A DNA stretch of 64,000 nucleotides, from positions 186,001 to 250,000 of the forward strand of contig JAUIKS010000019.1 of assembly GCA_030430565.1 (NCBI GenBank). The letters run 5' to 3'. Source of the stretch: Polyangia bacterium. GTDB lineage: Bacteria; Myxococcota_A; Polyangia; Nannocystales; Nannocystaceae. The translations under genes and the position numbers were made by a program. Every line of letters starts with the position of its first letter. Position 1 is the first letter of the stretch. The notes below the pieces were generated by a model that saw only the letters and a program-made list of their open reading frames with translations, was not told the DNA's origin and did no database searches. Shown here one piece after another: positions 16,577-24,098 of the stretch.

Positions 16577-17499
16577 CCGCCCGCCTCCTCCTCGAGCACG
16601 AGCGTGTACGCGGGCCTGACCACAACGACACCTGTCCCTTCGGGCTCCTCACGATCGCGCGCGTCGACCAGCGCCTCCGCGGCCTCGACCGCGTCGGGCA
16701 GCGCCCCCGCGGCGCCGACGAGCACGCTCAGGGTCCACTCCCCCGGCGAGAGCGGCAGCAGCTCATCCAGCCGCCCGCGCAGCGTCACCGCGCCCTCCGG
16801 CGAGCGCTCGAGCGCGGCCGCGTCGACTCGCAGCAATCGCGCGGGTCCGCCGTGGCGTCGCGCCAACACGGCGACCGCGACCGTCCCCGCGAAGCCGCGC
16901 TCCGGGCTCAGCACCCAGTGAACCCGCGAGCTCGGTCGGTAGCGCGCGGTCGGCTCGGCTTTCTCATCAGCCGAGCGCGCCTCCATCACGCTGCGGTTGC
17001 GGACCACCAAGCTGTACCCGGGGAGCGCCTCGTCGACGACGGCGTCGCCGACGCCGGCGCCTGAGAAGGGGCGCACCCACAGCAGCACCGCGGCAGCCGC
17101 CGCGAGCAACCCGGCGCCGCCGATCCAGCCCGCGCGCGAGCGCGGCGTCGCCTCGAGCTCCTCGACCTGCGCGCGGCGCTCCGCCAGCGAGATCGGGGCC
17201 TCGCGCGCCTCGGGCTCGGGCGCCTCGGGCCCACGCTCGAGCGCTCCGGCGAGCACGTCGACGAGGCGCTCGGTCTCGTCCTCGGCGAGCGGCTGAAACA
17301 GCTGCTCGTAGCGCGCCTGATCCTCGGGGCTGTCGAGCTCACCGCGCTCCGCCTTGACCGCGTCGGCGTCGCGCCGCCCGGCGACGACATCCTCCCATGC
17401 GCGCGCGCGCGTCGGCTCGAGCGATCGCTCGAGCGCGCCGAGCTGCGCGAGCAACGGGTCGCGCTCGAAGTCGTCAGTCTGTTCGGACGGCGCCGCCAT
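16573..17499 (-). CDS. Single-pass membrane protein, likely anti-sigma or signalling partner
   Basis: A 308-residue protein from the ATG at 17499, which has GGGGAG 6 bases upstream; the frame is open to 17553 but that would overlap the sigma gene region less plausibly. The acidic N-terminal half (about 1-120) is predicted cytoplasmic and helical, with repeated Glu/Asp-Arg patterns. One membrane segment is at about 124-142. The C-terminal 165 residues are beta-rich (YSLVVRNRSVME, RVHWVLSPERGFAG, LLPLSPGEWTLSVLVG) and lie outside. It sits between the sigma gene (61 bases upstream) and the CHAT gene (overlapping). The layout suggests it links an outside signal to the sigma factor; no zinc anti-sigma HxxxCxxC motif is visible. 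Confidence 0.7.
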   Translation of the reverse strand: MAAPSEQTDDFERDPLLAQLGALERSLEPTRARAWEDVVAGRRDADAVKAERGELDSPEDQARYEQLFQPLAEDETERLVDVLAGALERGPEAPEPEAREAPISLAERRAQVEELEATPRSRAGWIGGAGLLAAAAAVLLWVRPFSGAGVGDAVVDEALPGYSLVVRNRSVMEARSADEKAEPTARYRPSSRVHWVLSPERGFAGTVAVAVLARRHGGPARLLRVDAAALERSPEGAVTLRGRLDELLPLSPGEWTLSVLVGAAGALPDAVEAAEALVDARDREEPEGTGVVVVRPAYTLVLEEEAGG

Positions 17500-17560
17500 C
17501 AGCTCCCCGCGCCTCCCCGCGACGCGACGCGCAGGATACCGCCTCGACCCCACCGCCCGC

Positions 17561-18166
17561 TCACGCCGCCCGCTCCTGCGCGAGCCGACGCGCCAGCTTG
17601 CGCGTCCGCGAATTCCAGGCGTCGACCGCCCCGCGCGTCATCCCGAGCTCGTCGCAGACCTCGCGGATCGGCTTCTGCTCGACGTAGATCAGCTGAAACA
17701 GCTGCAGCCCGCGCTCGTTGAGATGCGCGCGCAGGCGCTCGAGCAGCGCGCGCAGCTCGATCCGCGACTCGACGCGCGCGCCCGCGCCCGGCCCCGCCCG
17801 CCGAGCCTCGCCGAGGAACTCGAAGTCGCTGGGCTCGGTCGGCTCGGCGCTCCACGGGTTGCCCTTGAAGCGCTGCAGCGCTCGCGAGACGCGCTGCCGG
17901 GTGATCAGGCGGACGAAGCTCGCCAGCGATCGCCCGCGCGCCGGATCCCACATCCGCAGCAGCTTGCCGTCGTCCGCGAGCAAGCGGACGAGCATCTCCT
18001 GCGTGAAGTCGTCGACCTCCTGCCGAGGATCCCGTCGCCGGATCCGCGCCTGCCGAGACAGCGCGACCCCGACCTCGACGCGGATCACCGGCACGAGCCG
18101 CTCGACGAGTCGCCGCAGCGCCGCGCGGTCCCCCTCGAGTGCGCTCTTGATGTCCTCTCGTGTCAC
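17561..18166 (-). CDS. Sigma-70 family RNA polymerase sigma factor
   Basis: A 201-residue sigma factor of the group-IV size class. Region 2 is at about residues 20-110 with VDDFTQEMLVRLL (the DxxQExxxR-type core-binding helix) and WDPARGRSLASFVRLITRQRV. Region 4 is at about 140-200 with the helix-turn-helix IYVEQKPIREVCDELGM then TRGAVDAWNSRTRKL. The GTG at 18166 is preferred: TAAGGT, a possible -10, lies 23 bases upstream at 18190-18195, which rules out the farther GTG at 18199. It opens the sigma, membrane protein, CHAT operon. This DFTQE class is frequent in myxobacteria. Confidence 0.85.
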   Translation of the reverse strand: MTREDIKSALEGDRAALRRLVERLVPVIRVEVGVALSRQARIRRRDPRQEVDDFTQEMLVRLLADDGKLLRMWDPARGRSLASFVRLITRQRVSRALQRFKGNPWSAEPTEPSDFEFLGEARRAGPGAGARVESRIELRALLERLRAHLNERGLQLFQLIYVEQKPIREVCDELGMTRGAVDAWNSRTRKLARRLAQERAA

Positions 18167-18199
18167 GCCCAGACGACCCGCGTCGCGCAACCTTAACAC

Positions 18200-18659
18200 A
18201 GCACGTGCTCTGCGAATTCACGGAGCGCGACGCGTGGTGATCGTCCGTCGCGGCGCCAGAGCGCTCGCCCGCGCGGCGAGCCTCGGGCGTCGCGTCGCGG
18301 CGATCATCACCGCGCGCGCGCTGCCGCGAGCCGTTCAGGGGTGTGAGTTGTACAGGCAATGGTTCGTAGGATCGTCGCGCTCCATGCACCTTCGAACAGG
18401 TGTGATGAATCGCGTCGCGTCTGAGACGGCGCGCGGCGCCGCCGTGGTGAGCGTGATGCGGTCGATAGCGGCGGCCATAGCGACCGCAGGGACGAATAAC
18501 GCGAGCGTGATACGCGGCATGACACCCCGTACGCCCCGACGGACCAAAACCAACGCGGCGCGCGAGAAACCTCGCGCGGGCTCGATTTTGAGCGCCGCCG
18601 CGCCAGCAAATCCAGCGCCGCGGCTTGCCTTCGCCCGCGCGCTCACCATCGTTGTGCGT
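18200..18659. other. 460-base region, at most one doubtful small ORF
   Basis: Lies between the sigma gene (leftward) and the methyltransferase gene (rightward). Apart from the doubtful leftward ORF at 18335-18520 I see no gene. It has more A/T-ending codons than its surroundings. Confidence 0.4.
18335..18520 (-). CDS. Doubtful small secreted protein (61 residues)
   Basis: Starts at the ATG at 18520. The first 18 residues, MPRITLALFVPAVAMAAA, look like a signal peptide; the mature 43 residues hold two Cys and end in NHCLYNSHP. The frame stays open further upstream to 18691 but without a signal-like start there. No ribosome site or homology can be claimed. Coding status is uncertain. Confidence 0.25.
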   Translation of the reverse strand: MPRITLALFVPAVAMAAAIDRITLTTAAPRAVSDATRFITPVRRCMERDDPTNHCLYNSHP

Positions 18660-19559
18660 ATGCGTGACAAGCCCAGCCGGACCGCGCTCAAGGTCGCCTA
18701 CAACATCCTCTCGCTGAGCACGAAGCCGGGCGCCGACGCGTTCTTGCCCGCCGGCATCGGCGACGCGACCGCGCGCCTGCTCGTCAGCTCCGGCGCCGCG
18801 AGCGAGCGGATGATCCGGGTGTGTCGCTCGCGCTGGCTGCTGCGGCTCTACGAGCGCCTCGATCGCGTGATGCCCGGTCAGTTCGTCGGCTTCGGCCAGC
18901 GCAAGGCGTTCTGTGAGCGCGAGGTGAGACGCGCGATCGCGGACGGCGCGACCCAGGTGCTGGTGCTGGGCGCCGGCTACGACACGCTCTGCTGGCGGCT
19001 CGCGCCCGAGTTCCCCGACGTGCGCTTCTTCGAAATCGATCACCCCGCGACCGCGGCCGTCAAGGCCCGCGGGATCGCGGCGATGGGGCGACCGGACAAC
19101 CTCCAGCTGATCGCCGAGGACCTGGCCCAGCGCGCGCTTGAAGATGTCCTCAAAGGCACATCCTCCTGGGACCGCGACGCGATCACCGTCGCGGTCGCCG
19201 AGGGTCTGCTCATGTACCTGCCGGAGCCGGCGGTGCGCGAGCTGTTCACGCAGCTCGCCGGCTACGGCGGCCCCGGCACGCGCCTCGCGTTCACCCACGT
19301 CGGCACCCGCGACGACGGGCGCCCCGACGCCGGCCCGCGCTCGCGCCTGACGCTGTGGTCCCTCGAGCTCATGGGCGAGCCGTGGCGCTGGAGCCTGCGC
19401 CCCGAGCGGCTTGACGACTTCCTCAGCGAGCTCGGCTGGCGCCGCGTCCCCGCGCCCGAGGGCGCCCCGACCGGCGGCGGCATCGAGCACTTCGCGATCG
19501 CGCAGCGCGGGCGCCCGGCGGCGCGCGTCGAGACCGGCGTCGCGTCCTCGTCGCCCTAG
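18660..19559 (+). CDS. SAM-dependent methyltransferase, LCM/TIGR00027-like
   Basis: A 299-residue class I methyltransferase of the leucine-carboxyl/polyketide-O-methyltransferase family. Motif I is VLVLGAGYDTLCWRLA; the acidic end of strand 2 is FFEIDHPAT, typical of this family, in which a DxxHP-like motif follows; later VAVAEGLLMYLPEPAVRELF is the family's strand 4-helix. The N-terminal 80 residues form the lid with VCRSRWLLRLYERLD. The substrate cannot be read from the sequence. The frame is open upstream to 17718 across the sigma gene on the other strand; the ATG at 18660 is the first sensible start. It converges with the TetR gene 3 bases away. Confidence 0.85.
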   Translation: MRDKPSRTALKVAYNILSLSTKPGADAFLPAGIGDATARLLVSSGAASERMIRVCRSRWLLRLYERLDRVMPGQFVGFGQRKAFCEREVRRAIADGATQVLVLGAGYDTLCWRLAPEFPDVRFFEIDHPATAAVKARGIAAMGRPDNLQLIAEDLAQRALEDVLKGTSSWDRDAITVAVAEGLLMYLPEPAVRELFTQLAGYGGPGTRLAFTHVGTRDDGRPDAGPRSRLTLWSLELMGEPWRWSLRPERLDDFLSELGWRRVPAPEGAPTGGGIEHFAIAQRGRPAARVETGVASSSP

Positions 19560-19562
19560 CTC

Positions 19563-20168
19563 TTAGCCGGCGTCGCGCTCGACCAGCAGCGCGACGCTCT
19601 CGCGCGCGAACTTCCGCAGCGCGCGACGACTCTGGCCCGCGCGGGCGCGCAGCGAGAGGCTGTGGAGGATCGCGGTCGCGAGCCGCCCGCGCTGACTCGC
19701 GCCGCGCCGCGGCAATTCGCCGTCCGCCGCGGCGCGGCGGAACCGCTCGATGAGCGCGGCGTCGAGCCGCTCGATGCTCCCCAGGACGACCTGCCGGATC
19801 GTCGGGTCGTGGACCGCGTCGACGCTCGCGGAGCCCGCGACCATGCACCCGCGCTGCGCCGGCGCGTCCGTCACGAACAGCTCGATCATCCGCGAGTAGA
19901 AGCCCATGAGCGCGTCCTCGAGCCCATCCGCCGCGAGCGCCTCCGCGGCGTACGTCGCCATGCGCGCCGCGTAGCGGCCCAGCGCCTTGCGGTAGATCGC
20001 GTGCTTGTCACCGAAGGCGGCGTACAGGCTCGGGCGATTCATCCCGGTCGCCTCGCTGAGATCCGTGAGGCTCGTGCCGGCGTACCCTCGCTCCCAAAAC
20101 GCCGACATCGCCGCCTCCAGCGCGAGCTCTGGGTCGTACTGACGCGGGCGTCCTCGAGAGCGCTTCAT
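19563..20168 (-). CDS. TetR-family transcriptional regulator (first)
   Basis: A 201-residue TetR repressor. The helix-turn-helix is at about residues 27-50: GYAGTSLTDLSEATGMNRPS then LYAAFGDK, with the family's YAxFxDK ending. The ligand domain (about 70-195) includes RGCMVAGSASVDAV, as in the AcrR/YcdC-like subgroup with a CMxx segment. It is divergent from the P450 gene, 160 bases apart. A perfect 14-bp A/T-rich palindrome overlaps its own start codon, which would suit autorepression. Confidence 0.9.
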   Translation of the reverse strand: MKRSRGRPRQYDPELALEAAMSAFWERGYAGTSLTDLSEATGMNRPSLYAAFGDKHAIYRKALGRYAARMATYAAEALAADGLEDALMGFYSRMIELFVTDAPAQRGCMVAGSASVDAVHDPTIRQVVLGSIERLDAALIERFRRAAADGELPRRGASQRGRLATAILHSLSLRARAGQSRRALRKFARESVALLVERDAG

Positions 20169-20180
20169 TAAGTACTTAAT
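20167..20180. promoter_or_regulatory. Palindrome ATTAAGTACTTAAT over the first TetR start
   Basis: A perfect 14-bp palindrome in the divergent TetR-P450 intergenic region, covering the first bases of the TetR start codon. Its position suggests an operator for this TetR. It differs from the element at the P450 start. Confidence 0.5.
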
Positions 20181-20306
20181 TGCACAAAATTCACGCTCGC
20201 TCCATTATTGTTCAAGAAAGTATAAAAATAGCGTCGTCACGATCGCGGCGGGCGCCTGGACCGCGCGACTTTGGCTCGGGCGAATACGCGCGGCGACGCG
20301 CCATTT

Positions 20307-20329
20307 TTATGATACACACTGTATCATAA
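20307..20329. promoter_or_regulatory. 23-bp operator-like palindrome at the P450 start
   Basis: Arms TTATGATACA and TGTATCATAA (10 bp, perfect) around a CAC centre, ending on the A of the P450 ATG. The left arm recurs exactly at 22113-22122 upstream of the second TetR gene. Binding here would block the promoter or start of the P450 gene. Confidence 0.7.
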
Positions 20330-21528
20330 TGACGACCGCAGTCGACGCCCCGGCACCCCGGTGCCCGTTCTCACCGGATCAAAGAGACAGCAAGTCCGCC
20401 GACGTCGTCGCGCGTCGCTTGACGTTCATGGAGGGGGCCGAGCGCGTGCGCTCGTACAGCGAGGCGCGACGCGTGCTGCTCAGCAAGGAGCTGCTGCAAG
20501 GGGGCGGTCACGCCGAGAGCCTCGACGCGAGCGACCCCGACAAGACGCCCGTGTTCTACCTCGACGGGGCGCCGCACCGAGAGAAGCGCAAGGCCATCGC
20601 CCGCTACTTCACCACGAAGGCGATCAACGAGCGCTACCACGAGATCATCGAGCGCGAGACGGCGCGGCTGCTCGCGCAGCTCAAGCGAGACGGCCGCGCG
20701 CGGCTCGACGTGATCAGCTTCGAGCTCACCGTCGCGGTCGCGGCCAACATCGTCGGCTTGACCAACAGCGACATCCCTCGGATGGCGCGACGCCTCGCCG
20801 TCATCCTGTCGGCGGCCTGGTACCACCAGCTCAACCTGCTCAAGCGCTTCACCGTCGGCGTGCGCAAGACGACCGCGGTCCTGAGCTTCTACCTCAACGA
20901 TGTCACGCCGGCGCTGCGCGCTCGCCGGGCCGCGCCGCAGGACGACCTGCTCTCGAGCCTGCTGGCGAAGGGGGCCTCGCGTCGCGCGATCCTGGTCGAG
21001 TGCATGACCTACGCCGCCGCCGGGATGGTGACGACGCGCGAGTTCATCGTCATGGCCGCCTGGCACCTGCTCGAGCGCCCGGCGCTGCGCGAGGACTTCC
21101 TCGCGGGGGACGAGGCGCGACAGTTCGCGATCCTCAATGAGATCCTGCGCCTCGAGCCGATCGCGTCGCTGCTGTTTCGCCGGACCGACCCAGACAAGGG
21201 CGCGAACGAGGCCGAGGGCGCAAGCCTCCACTACGCGCTCGACATGCGCTCGATCCACGCCGACGAGGAGGCCGTCGGCCCCTGCCCCCACGCGCTCAAC
21301 CCCGACCGGACCCTCGGCAGCAAGCGCGACGGCGCGTTCCTCAGCTTCGGCGCGGGCGCCCATCACTGTCCCGGGAAGCAGGTCGCGCTGCACGAGACGC
21401 GCGTGTTCCTCGACGCGCTCCTGCGCGTGTCGGGCGTTCGCCTCGCGCGCGCGCCGGATGTCGGCTGGTCCGAGCTGCTGATGAGCTACGAGCTGCGCGA
21501 CGCGCTCGTGACCTGCGACGTCGGCTGA
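20329..21528 (+). CDS. Cytochrome P450 (no acid in the I-helix)
   Basis: A 399-residue soluble P450 of bacterial size. Heme motif FGAGAHHCPG with Cys347; the ExxR of helix K is NEILRLEP. The I-helix reads AAAGMVTTREF: where most P450s have an acid before the Thr (AGxE/DTT), residue 234 is Val, so proton delivery to bound oxygen may differ, or the enzyme may use peroxide. No redox partner gene is nearby. The ATG abuts the 23-bp palindrome and has no visible ribosome site, so a leaderless message is likely. It converges on the second TetR gene, with 3 bases between the stops. Confidence 0.85.
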   Translation: MTTAVDAPAPRCPFSPDQRDSKSADVVARRLTFMEGAERVRSYSEARRVLLSKELLQGGGHAESLDASDPDKTPVFYLDGAPHREKRKAIARYFTTKAINERYHEIIERETARLLAQLKRDGRARLDVISFELTVAVAANIVGLTNSDIPRMARRLAVILSAAWYHQLNLLKRFTVGVRKTTAVLSFYLNDVTPALRARRAAPQDDLLSSLLAKGASRRAILVECMTYAAAGMVTTREFIVMAAWHLLERPALREDFLAGDEARQFAILNEILRLEPIASLLFRRTDPDKGANEAEGASLHYALDMRSIHADEEAVGPCPHALNPDRTLGSKRDGAFLSFGAGAHHCPGKQVALHETRVFLDALLRVSGVRLARAPDVGWSELLMSYELRDALVTCDVG

Positions 21529-21531
21529 GCG

Positions 21532-22107
21532 CTACGCCTCGGCGAGCGTCGGCCGGATCACGAGGCGATCGAGCGCGCCCGCGATCTGCTCGACCGGGAG
21601 CTGCTCGGGCTCCTCCTGCCGCAGCCACCACGCGATCAGCTCGAGGGTCGCCGCGGTCGCGTGGGTGACCCGAAGATCGATCGGGCTGGCGTCCGCCGAC
21701 GCGACGGTCCCGAACTCCGCGGCGATCCTCCGCGCTTGCTCGACGAAGCGCTCGCGCAGGAGCGCCGCGGCCCCGCCGGCGAGCAGCGTCCGCCACAGCG
21801 TCTTGCGCTGCGCGACGTACTCGATCAGCGCGACGCAGGCCACGCGCGTGTCGTCGGCGGCGAACACCGGCATCGCCTTGGCCAGCAGCGCGGTGATCTC
21901 GTTGACGGCCAGGTCATCCAGCAGCGCGCGCTTGTCCGCGTAGTGACGAAAGAAGGTCGCGTAGCCGATGCCGGCCTCGCGCGCGAGCGCGCGCACGGTG
22001 ATGCCTTCGAAGGGCTGCGCTTCAAGCAGCGTCAGCATGGCGCGCAGCAGGCTCGCGCGCGTTCGGACCCGACGCGCGTCGCCGGAGCTCGACGATGATC
22101 TCGCCAT
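21532..22107 (-). CDS. TetR-family transcriptional regulator (second)
   Basis: A 191-residue TetR protein beginning MARSSSSSGDARRVRTRAS. The helix-turn-helix is clear at about residues 35-60: ITVRALAREAGIGYATFFRH then YADKRALLDDL. The ATG at 22107 is chosen over a TTG three bases earlier. Its upstream region shares an exact 10-bp arm with the palindrome at the P450 start, so it is the best candidate repressor of itself, the divergent esterase gene and the P450 gene. That regulatory link is inference from the shared site. Confidence 0.9.
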   Translation of the reverse strand: MARSSSSSGDARRVRTRASLLRAMLTLLEAQPFEGITVRALAREAGIGYATFFRHYADKRALLDDLAVNEITALLAKAMPVFAADDTRVACVALIEYVAQRKTLWRTLLAGGAAALLRERFVEQARRIAAEFGTVASADASPIDLRVTHATAATLELIAWWLRQEEPEQLPVEQIAGALDRLVIRPTLAEA

Positions 22108-22112
22108 CAATT

Positions 22113-22135
22113 TTATGATACATCGAATATCACAT
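22113..22135. promoter_or_regulatory. Second copy of the TTATGATACA operator
   Basis: TTATGATACA (22113-22122) matches the P450-site arm 10 of 10. After a 3-base spacer the right half, AATATCACAT, matches 6 of 10. It fills the 41-base gap between the second TetR gene (start 22107, leftward) and the esterase gene (start 22149, rightward), placed to control both. Confidence 0.65.
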
Positions 22136-22148
22136 CTTGGAGGTTGTC

Positions 22149-23549
22149 ATGCGTGTACGTACACAGGAGTTCGCAGGTCCTCGCTCCACCCCGACCGAGG
22201 TCACGCCGCTCCGGCGAAGACGCTGGGCGGTCCTCAGCCTCGCGCTCGCGCTCGCCGGGTGCGGCGGCGACGACGGCCCGGCCGGCACGGACAGCGACAC
22301 CTCGACCACGGGCGAGGTCGCGACCACGGCCAGCACCTCGAGCGACAGCTCGACGACCCAGGCGGGCGCCTCGACGGATCCCGCCGGCACGATGTCCGAC
22401 GGCAGCACGAGCGGGTCGACGAGCGCCACGACGGCGCAGACCAGCGACGACACCTCGAGCACCACCGACGAGCCGGTCGAGCCCGGCTGCGGCGACGGTG
22501 TGCTCGATCCCGGCGAGGAGTGCGACGACGGCAACGACAACTCCTTCGACGGCTGCCGGGCGGACTGCACCGAGGTCGAGCTGCTCGAGCCCCCCGAGAA
22601 GGAGTGGACGTACTACGACATCGAGGGCACGGCGTGCCTCAACGGGTCAACCGCCGGCTTCGCGATCAACTACAACCCCGACTCGCCGAACGTGATGATC
22701 TACCTGGAGGGCGGCGGCGCGTGCTTCAACGACGCCTGCGACTTCACGGCCTTCAACATCCCCTTCGTGCCGCCGATCGACGGCATCTTCAACCGCGACA
22801 TCGACCAGAACCCGGTCTCCGACTGGACGATGATCTACGTGCCCTACTGCACCGGGGACATCCACGCCGGCGACAACGAGTACGAGCTCGACGGCGACCT
22901 CCGGTTCTTCCACGGCTACTCCAACGTCACGCGCTACCTCGAGATCCTGGTGCCCAGCTTCGAGACCGAGCGCGTGCTGCTGACGGGGATCAGCGCCGGG
23001 GGCTTCGGCGCGGCGATCAACGCGACGCAGGTCGCTAGCGCCTACGGCGACTCGGTGATCACCACCGTCATCGACGACTCGGGCCCGCCGCTGAGCAACG
23101 ACGTAATCCCGCCGTGCCTGCAGGCCACCTTCCGCGAGGTCTGGGGCCTCGACAACACCGTGCTGGCGGAGTGCCCCGGCTGCGACCCCGAGAACTTCGC
23201 GACCGAGCTGCTCGACAACGTCATCGCGACGCACCCCGAGATCCGCTTCGGGCTGTTCTCCAACACGGCCGATCAGATCATCCGCACCTACATGGGCTTC
23301 GGCTGGAGCGACGGCGAGTACAACAACTGCGGCGACGGGCTGCCGGGCACGGTCCCGGCCCAGGCGTACTCGCTCGACCTCGACAAGATCCGCGCGGCCC
23401 ACCTCGACGCGACCTCGAGCTTCTACATCACCGGCATCGGGCACACGGTGCTGCGCCTCGGCTACTACCTCACCTCGGTCGACGGCACGAGCGTCCCCGA
23501 GTGGATCGGCGACGTGCTCGACGGGCAGGTGACGCACGTCGGCCCATGA
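22149..23549 (+). CDS. Pectin-acetylesterase/NOTUM-like lipoprotein
   Basis: A 466-residue lipoprotein. Signal about residues 25-40 (WAVLSLALALAGC), then a Ser/Thr linker to about 120, then one DUF4215-type Cys motif (CGDGVLDPGEECDDGN). The C-terminal 320 residues match the pectin acetylesterase/NOTUM hydrolase family: oxyanion segment YLEGGGACFN, nucleophile GISAGGFGA, acid in VIDDSGPP and His in ITGIGHTVLR. It would remove acyl groups from a polysaccharide or a lipidated protein outside the cell. The ATG at 22149 has GGAGG 6 bases upstream. It is divergent from the second TetR gene with the shared operator between. Confidence 0.85.
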   Translation: MRVRTQEFAGPRSTPTEVTPLRRRRWAVLSLALALAGCGGDDGPAGTDSDTSTTGEVATTASTSSDSSTTQAGASTDPAGTMSDGSTSGSTSATTAQTSDDTSSTTDEPVEPGCGDGVLDPGEECDDGNDNSFDGCRADCTEVELLEPPEKEWTYYDIEGTACLNGSTAGFAINYNPDSPNVMIYLEGGGACFNDACDFTAFNIPFVPPIDGIFNRDIDQNPVSDWTMIYVPYCTGDIHAGDNEYELDGDLRFFHGYSNVTRYLEILVPSFETERVLLTGISAGGFGAAINATQVASAYGDSVITTVIDDSGPPLSNDVIPPCLQATFREVWGLDNTVLAECPGCDPENFATELLDNVIATHPEIRFGLFSNTADQIIRTYMGFGWSDGEYNNCGDGLPGTVPAQAYSLDLDKIRAAHLDATSSFYITGIGHTVLRLGYYLTSVDGTSVPEWIGDVLDGQVTHVGP

Positions 23550-23577
23550 GCGGCGATGAGCGGAGCCCGGCGCTCGC

Positions 23578-24027
23578 TCAGCGACGTCGCCGCGGGACCA
23601 GGCTGCGGCGCAGGCTCCCGTCCTCGGAGATCTCGAATTTGCGCTTCTCGAGCCAGCTCGTGACGCCGTCGGCGTTGGGGTGCAGCGGCGAGACCACGTT
23701 GTACAGGTAATTAAACCCGCGCTCGTGGGCCTCGGCCTCGAGCTGGCGCAGCACGAAGGTGCCGATGCCCTGGTTGCGCCGGCTCGGCGCGACCGCCAAG
23801 AGGACCTCCGCGTCGCCCCAGGTGGTGTCCATCCACCCGTAGGCCACGATCTCGCCCTTGACCTCCACGCGCCACCACTCGCCGGGGATCAGCGCCCCCT
23901 CGGCGTACTTCGAGAGTCGATCCATGCCGAAGGTCCCGGGCGGCGCGGACCCGATGATCCGCGCCTTGTCGCGGTCCCAGCAGGCGGGGTTCTCACGGGT
24001 CCACGTCAGCTCATCACGCTCGGGCAT
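23578..24027 (-). CDS. GNAT-family N-acetyltransferase
   Basis: A 149-residue GNAT protein. The acetyl-CoA loop is VAPSRRNQGIGTFVLRQLE, matching RRxxGxG/A; strands EIVAYGWMDT and VLLAVAP precede it and YLYNVVSPLHPNADGVTSWLEKRKFE closes the fold. The substrate is unknown. The ATG at 24027 is favoured over a GTG three codons upstream because TAAGGT lies 7 bases before it. Its 3' end is 28 bases from the esterase stop; the genes converge. Confidence 0.85.
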   Translation of the reverse strand: MPERDELTWTRENPACWDRDKARIIGSAPPGTFGMDRLSKYAEGALIPGEWWRVEVKGEIVAYGWMDTTWGDAEVLLAVAPSRRNQGIGTFVLRQLEAEAHERGFNYLYNVVSPLHPNADGVTSWLEKRKFEISEDGSLRRSLVPRRRR

Positions 24028-24034
24028 CGCGTGC

Positions 24035-24040
24035 ACCTTA
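24035..24040 (-). promoter_or_regulatory. -10 element TAAGGT, 7 bases before the ATG at 24027
   Basis: Minus-strand TAAGGT followed by 7 bases and the GNAT ATG, consistent with a leaderless message. Confidence 0.35.
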
Positions 24041-24098
24041 TCGCGATTTTTTGGGCGAAACGAGTCGACGACCCGCGGGCCTTTTTCTCCAACACGCG

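Noticed and set aside
10441..18223. Repeated 12-mer GCGAATTCACGG at 10441-10452 and 18212-18223
   Set aside because: Only two copies, in different positions relative to genes and with different flanks; probably chance.
17718..18659. N-terminal extension of the methyltransferase (613-residue frame from 17718)
   Set aside because: It runs antisense over the sigma gene; the methyltransferase fold begins only near 18660.
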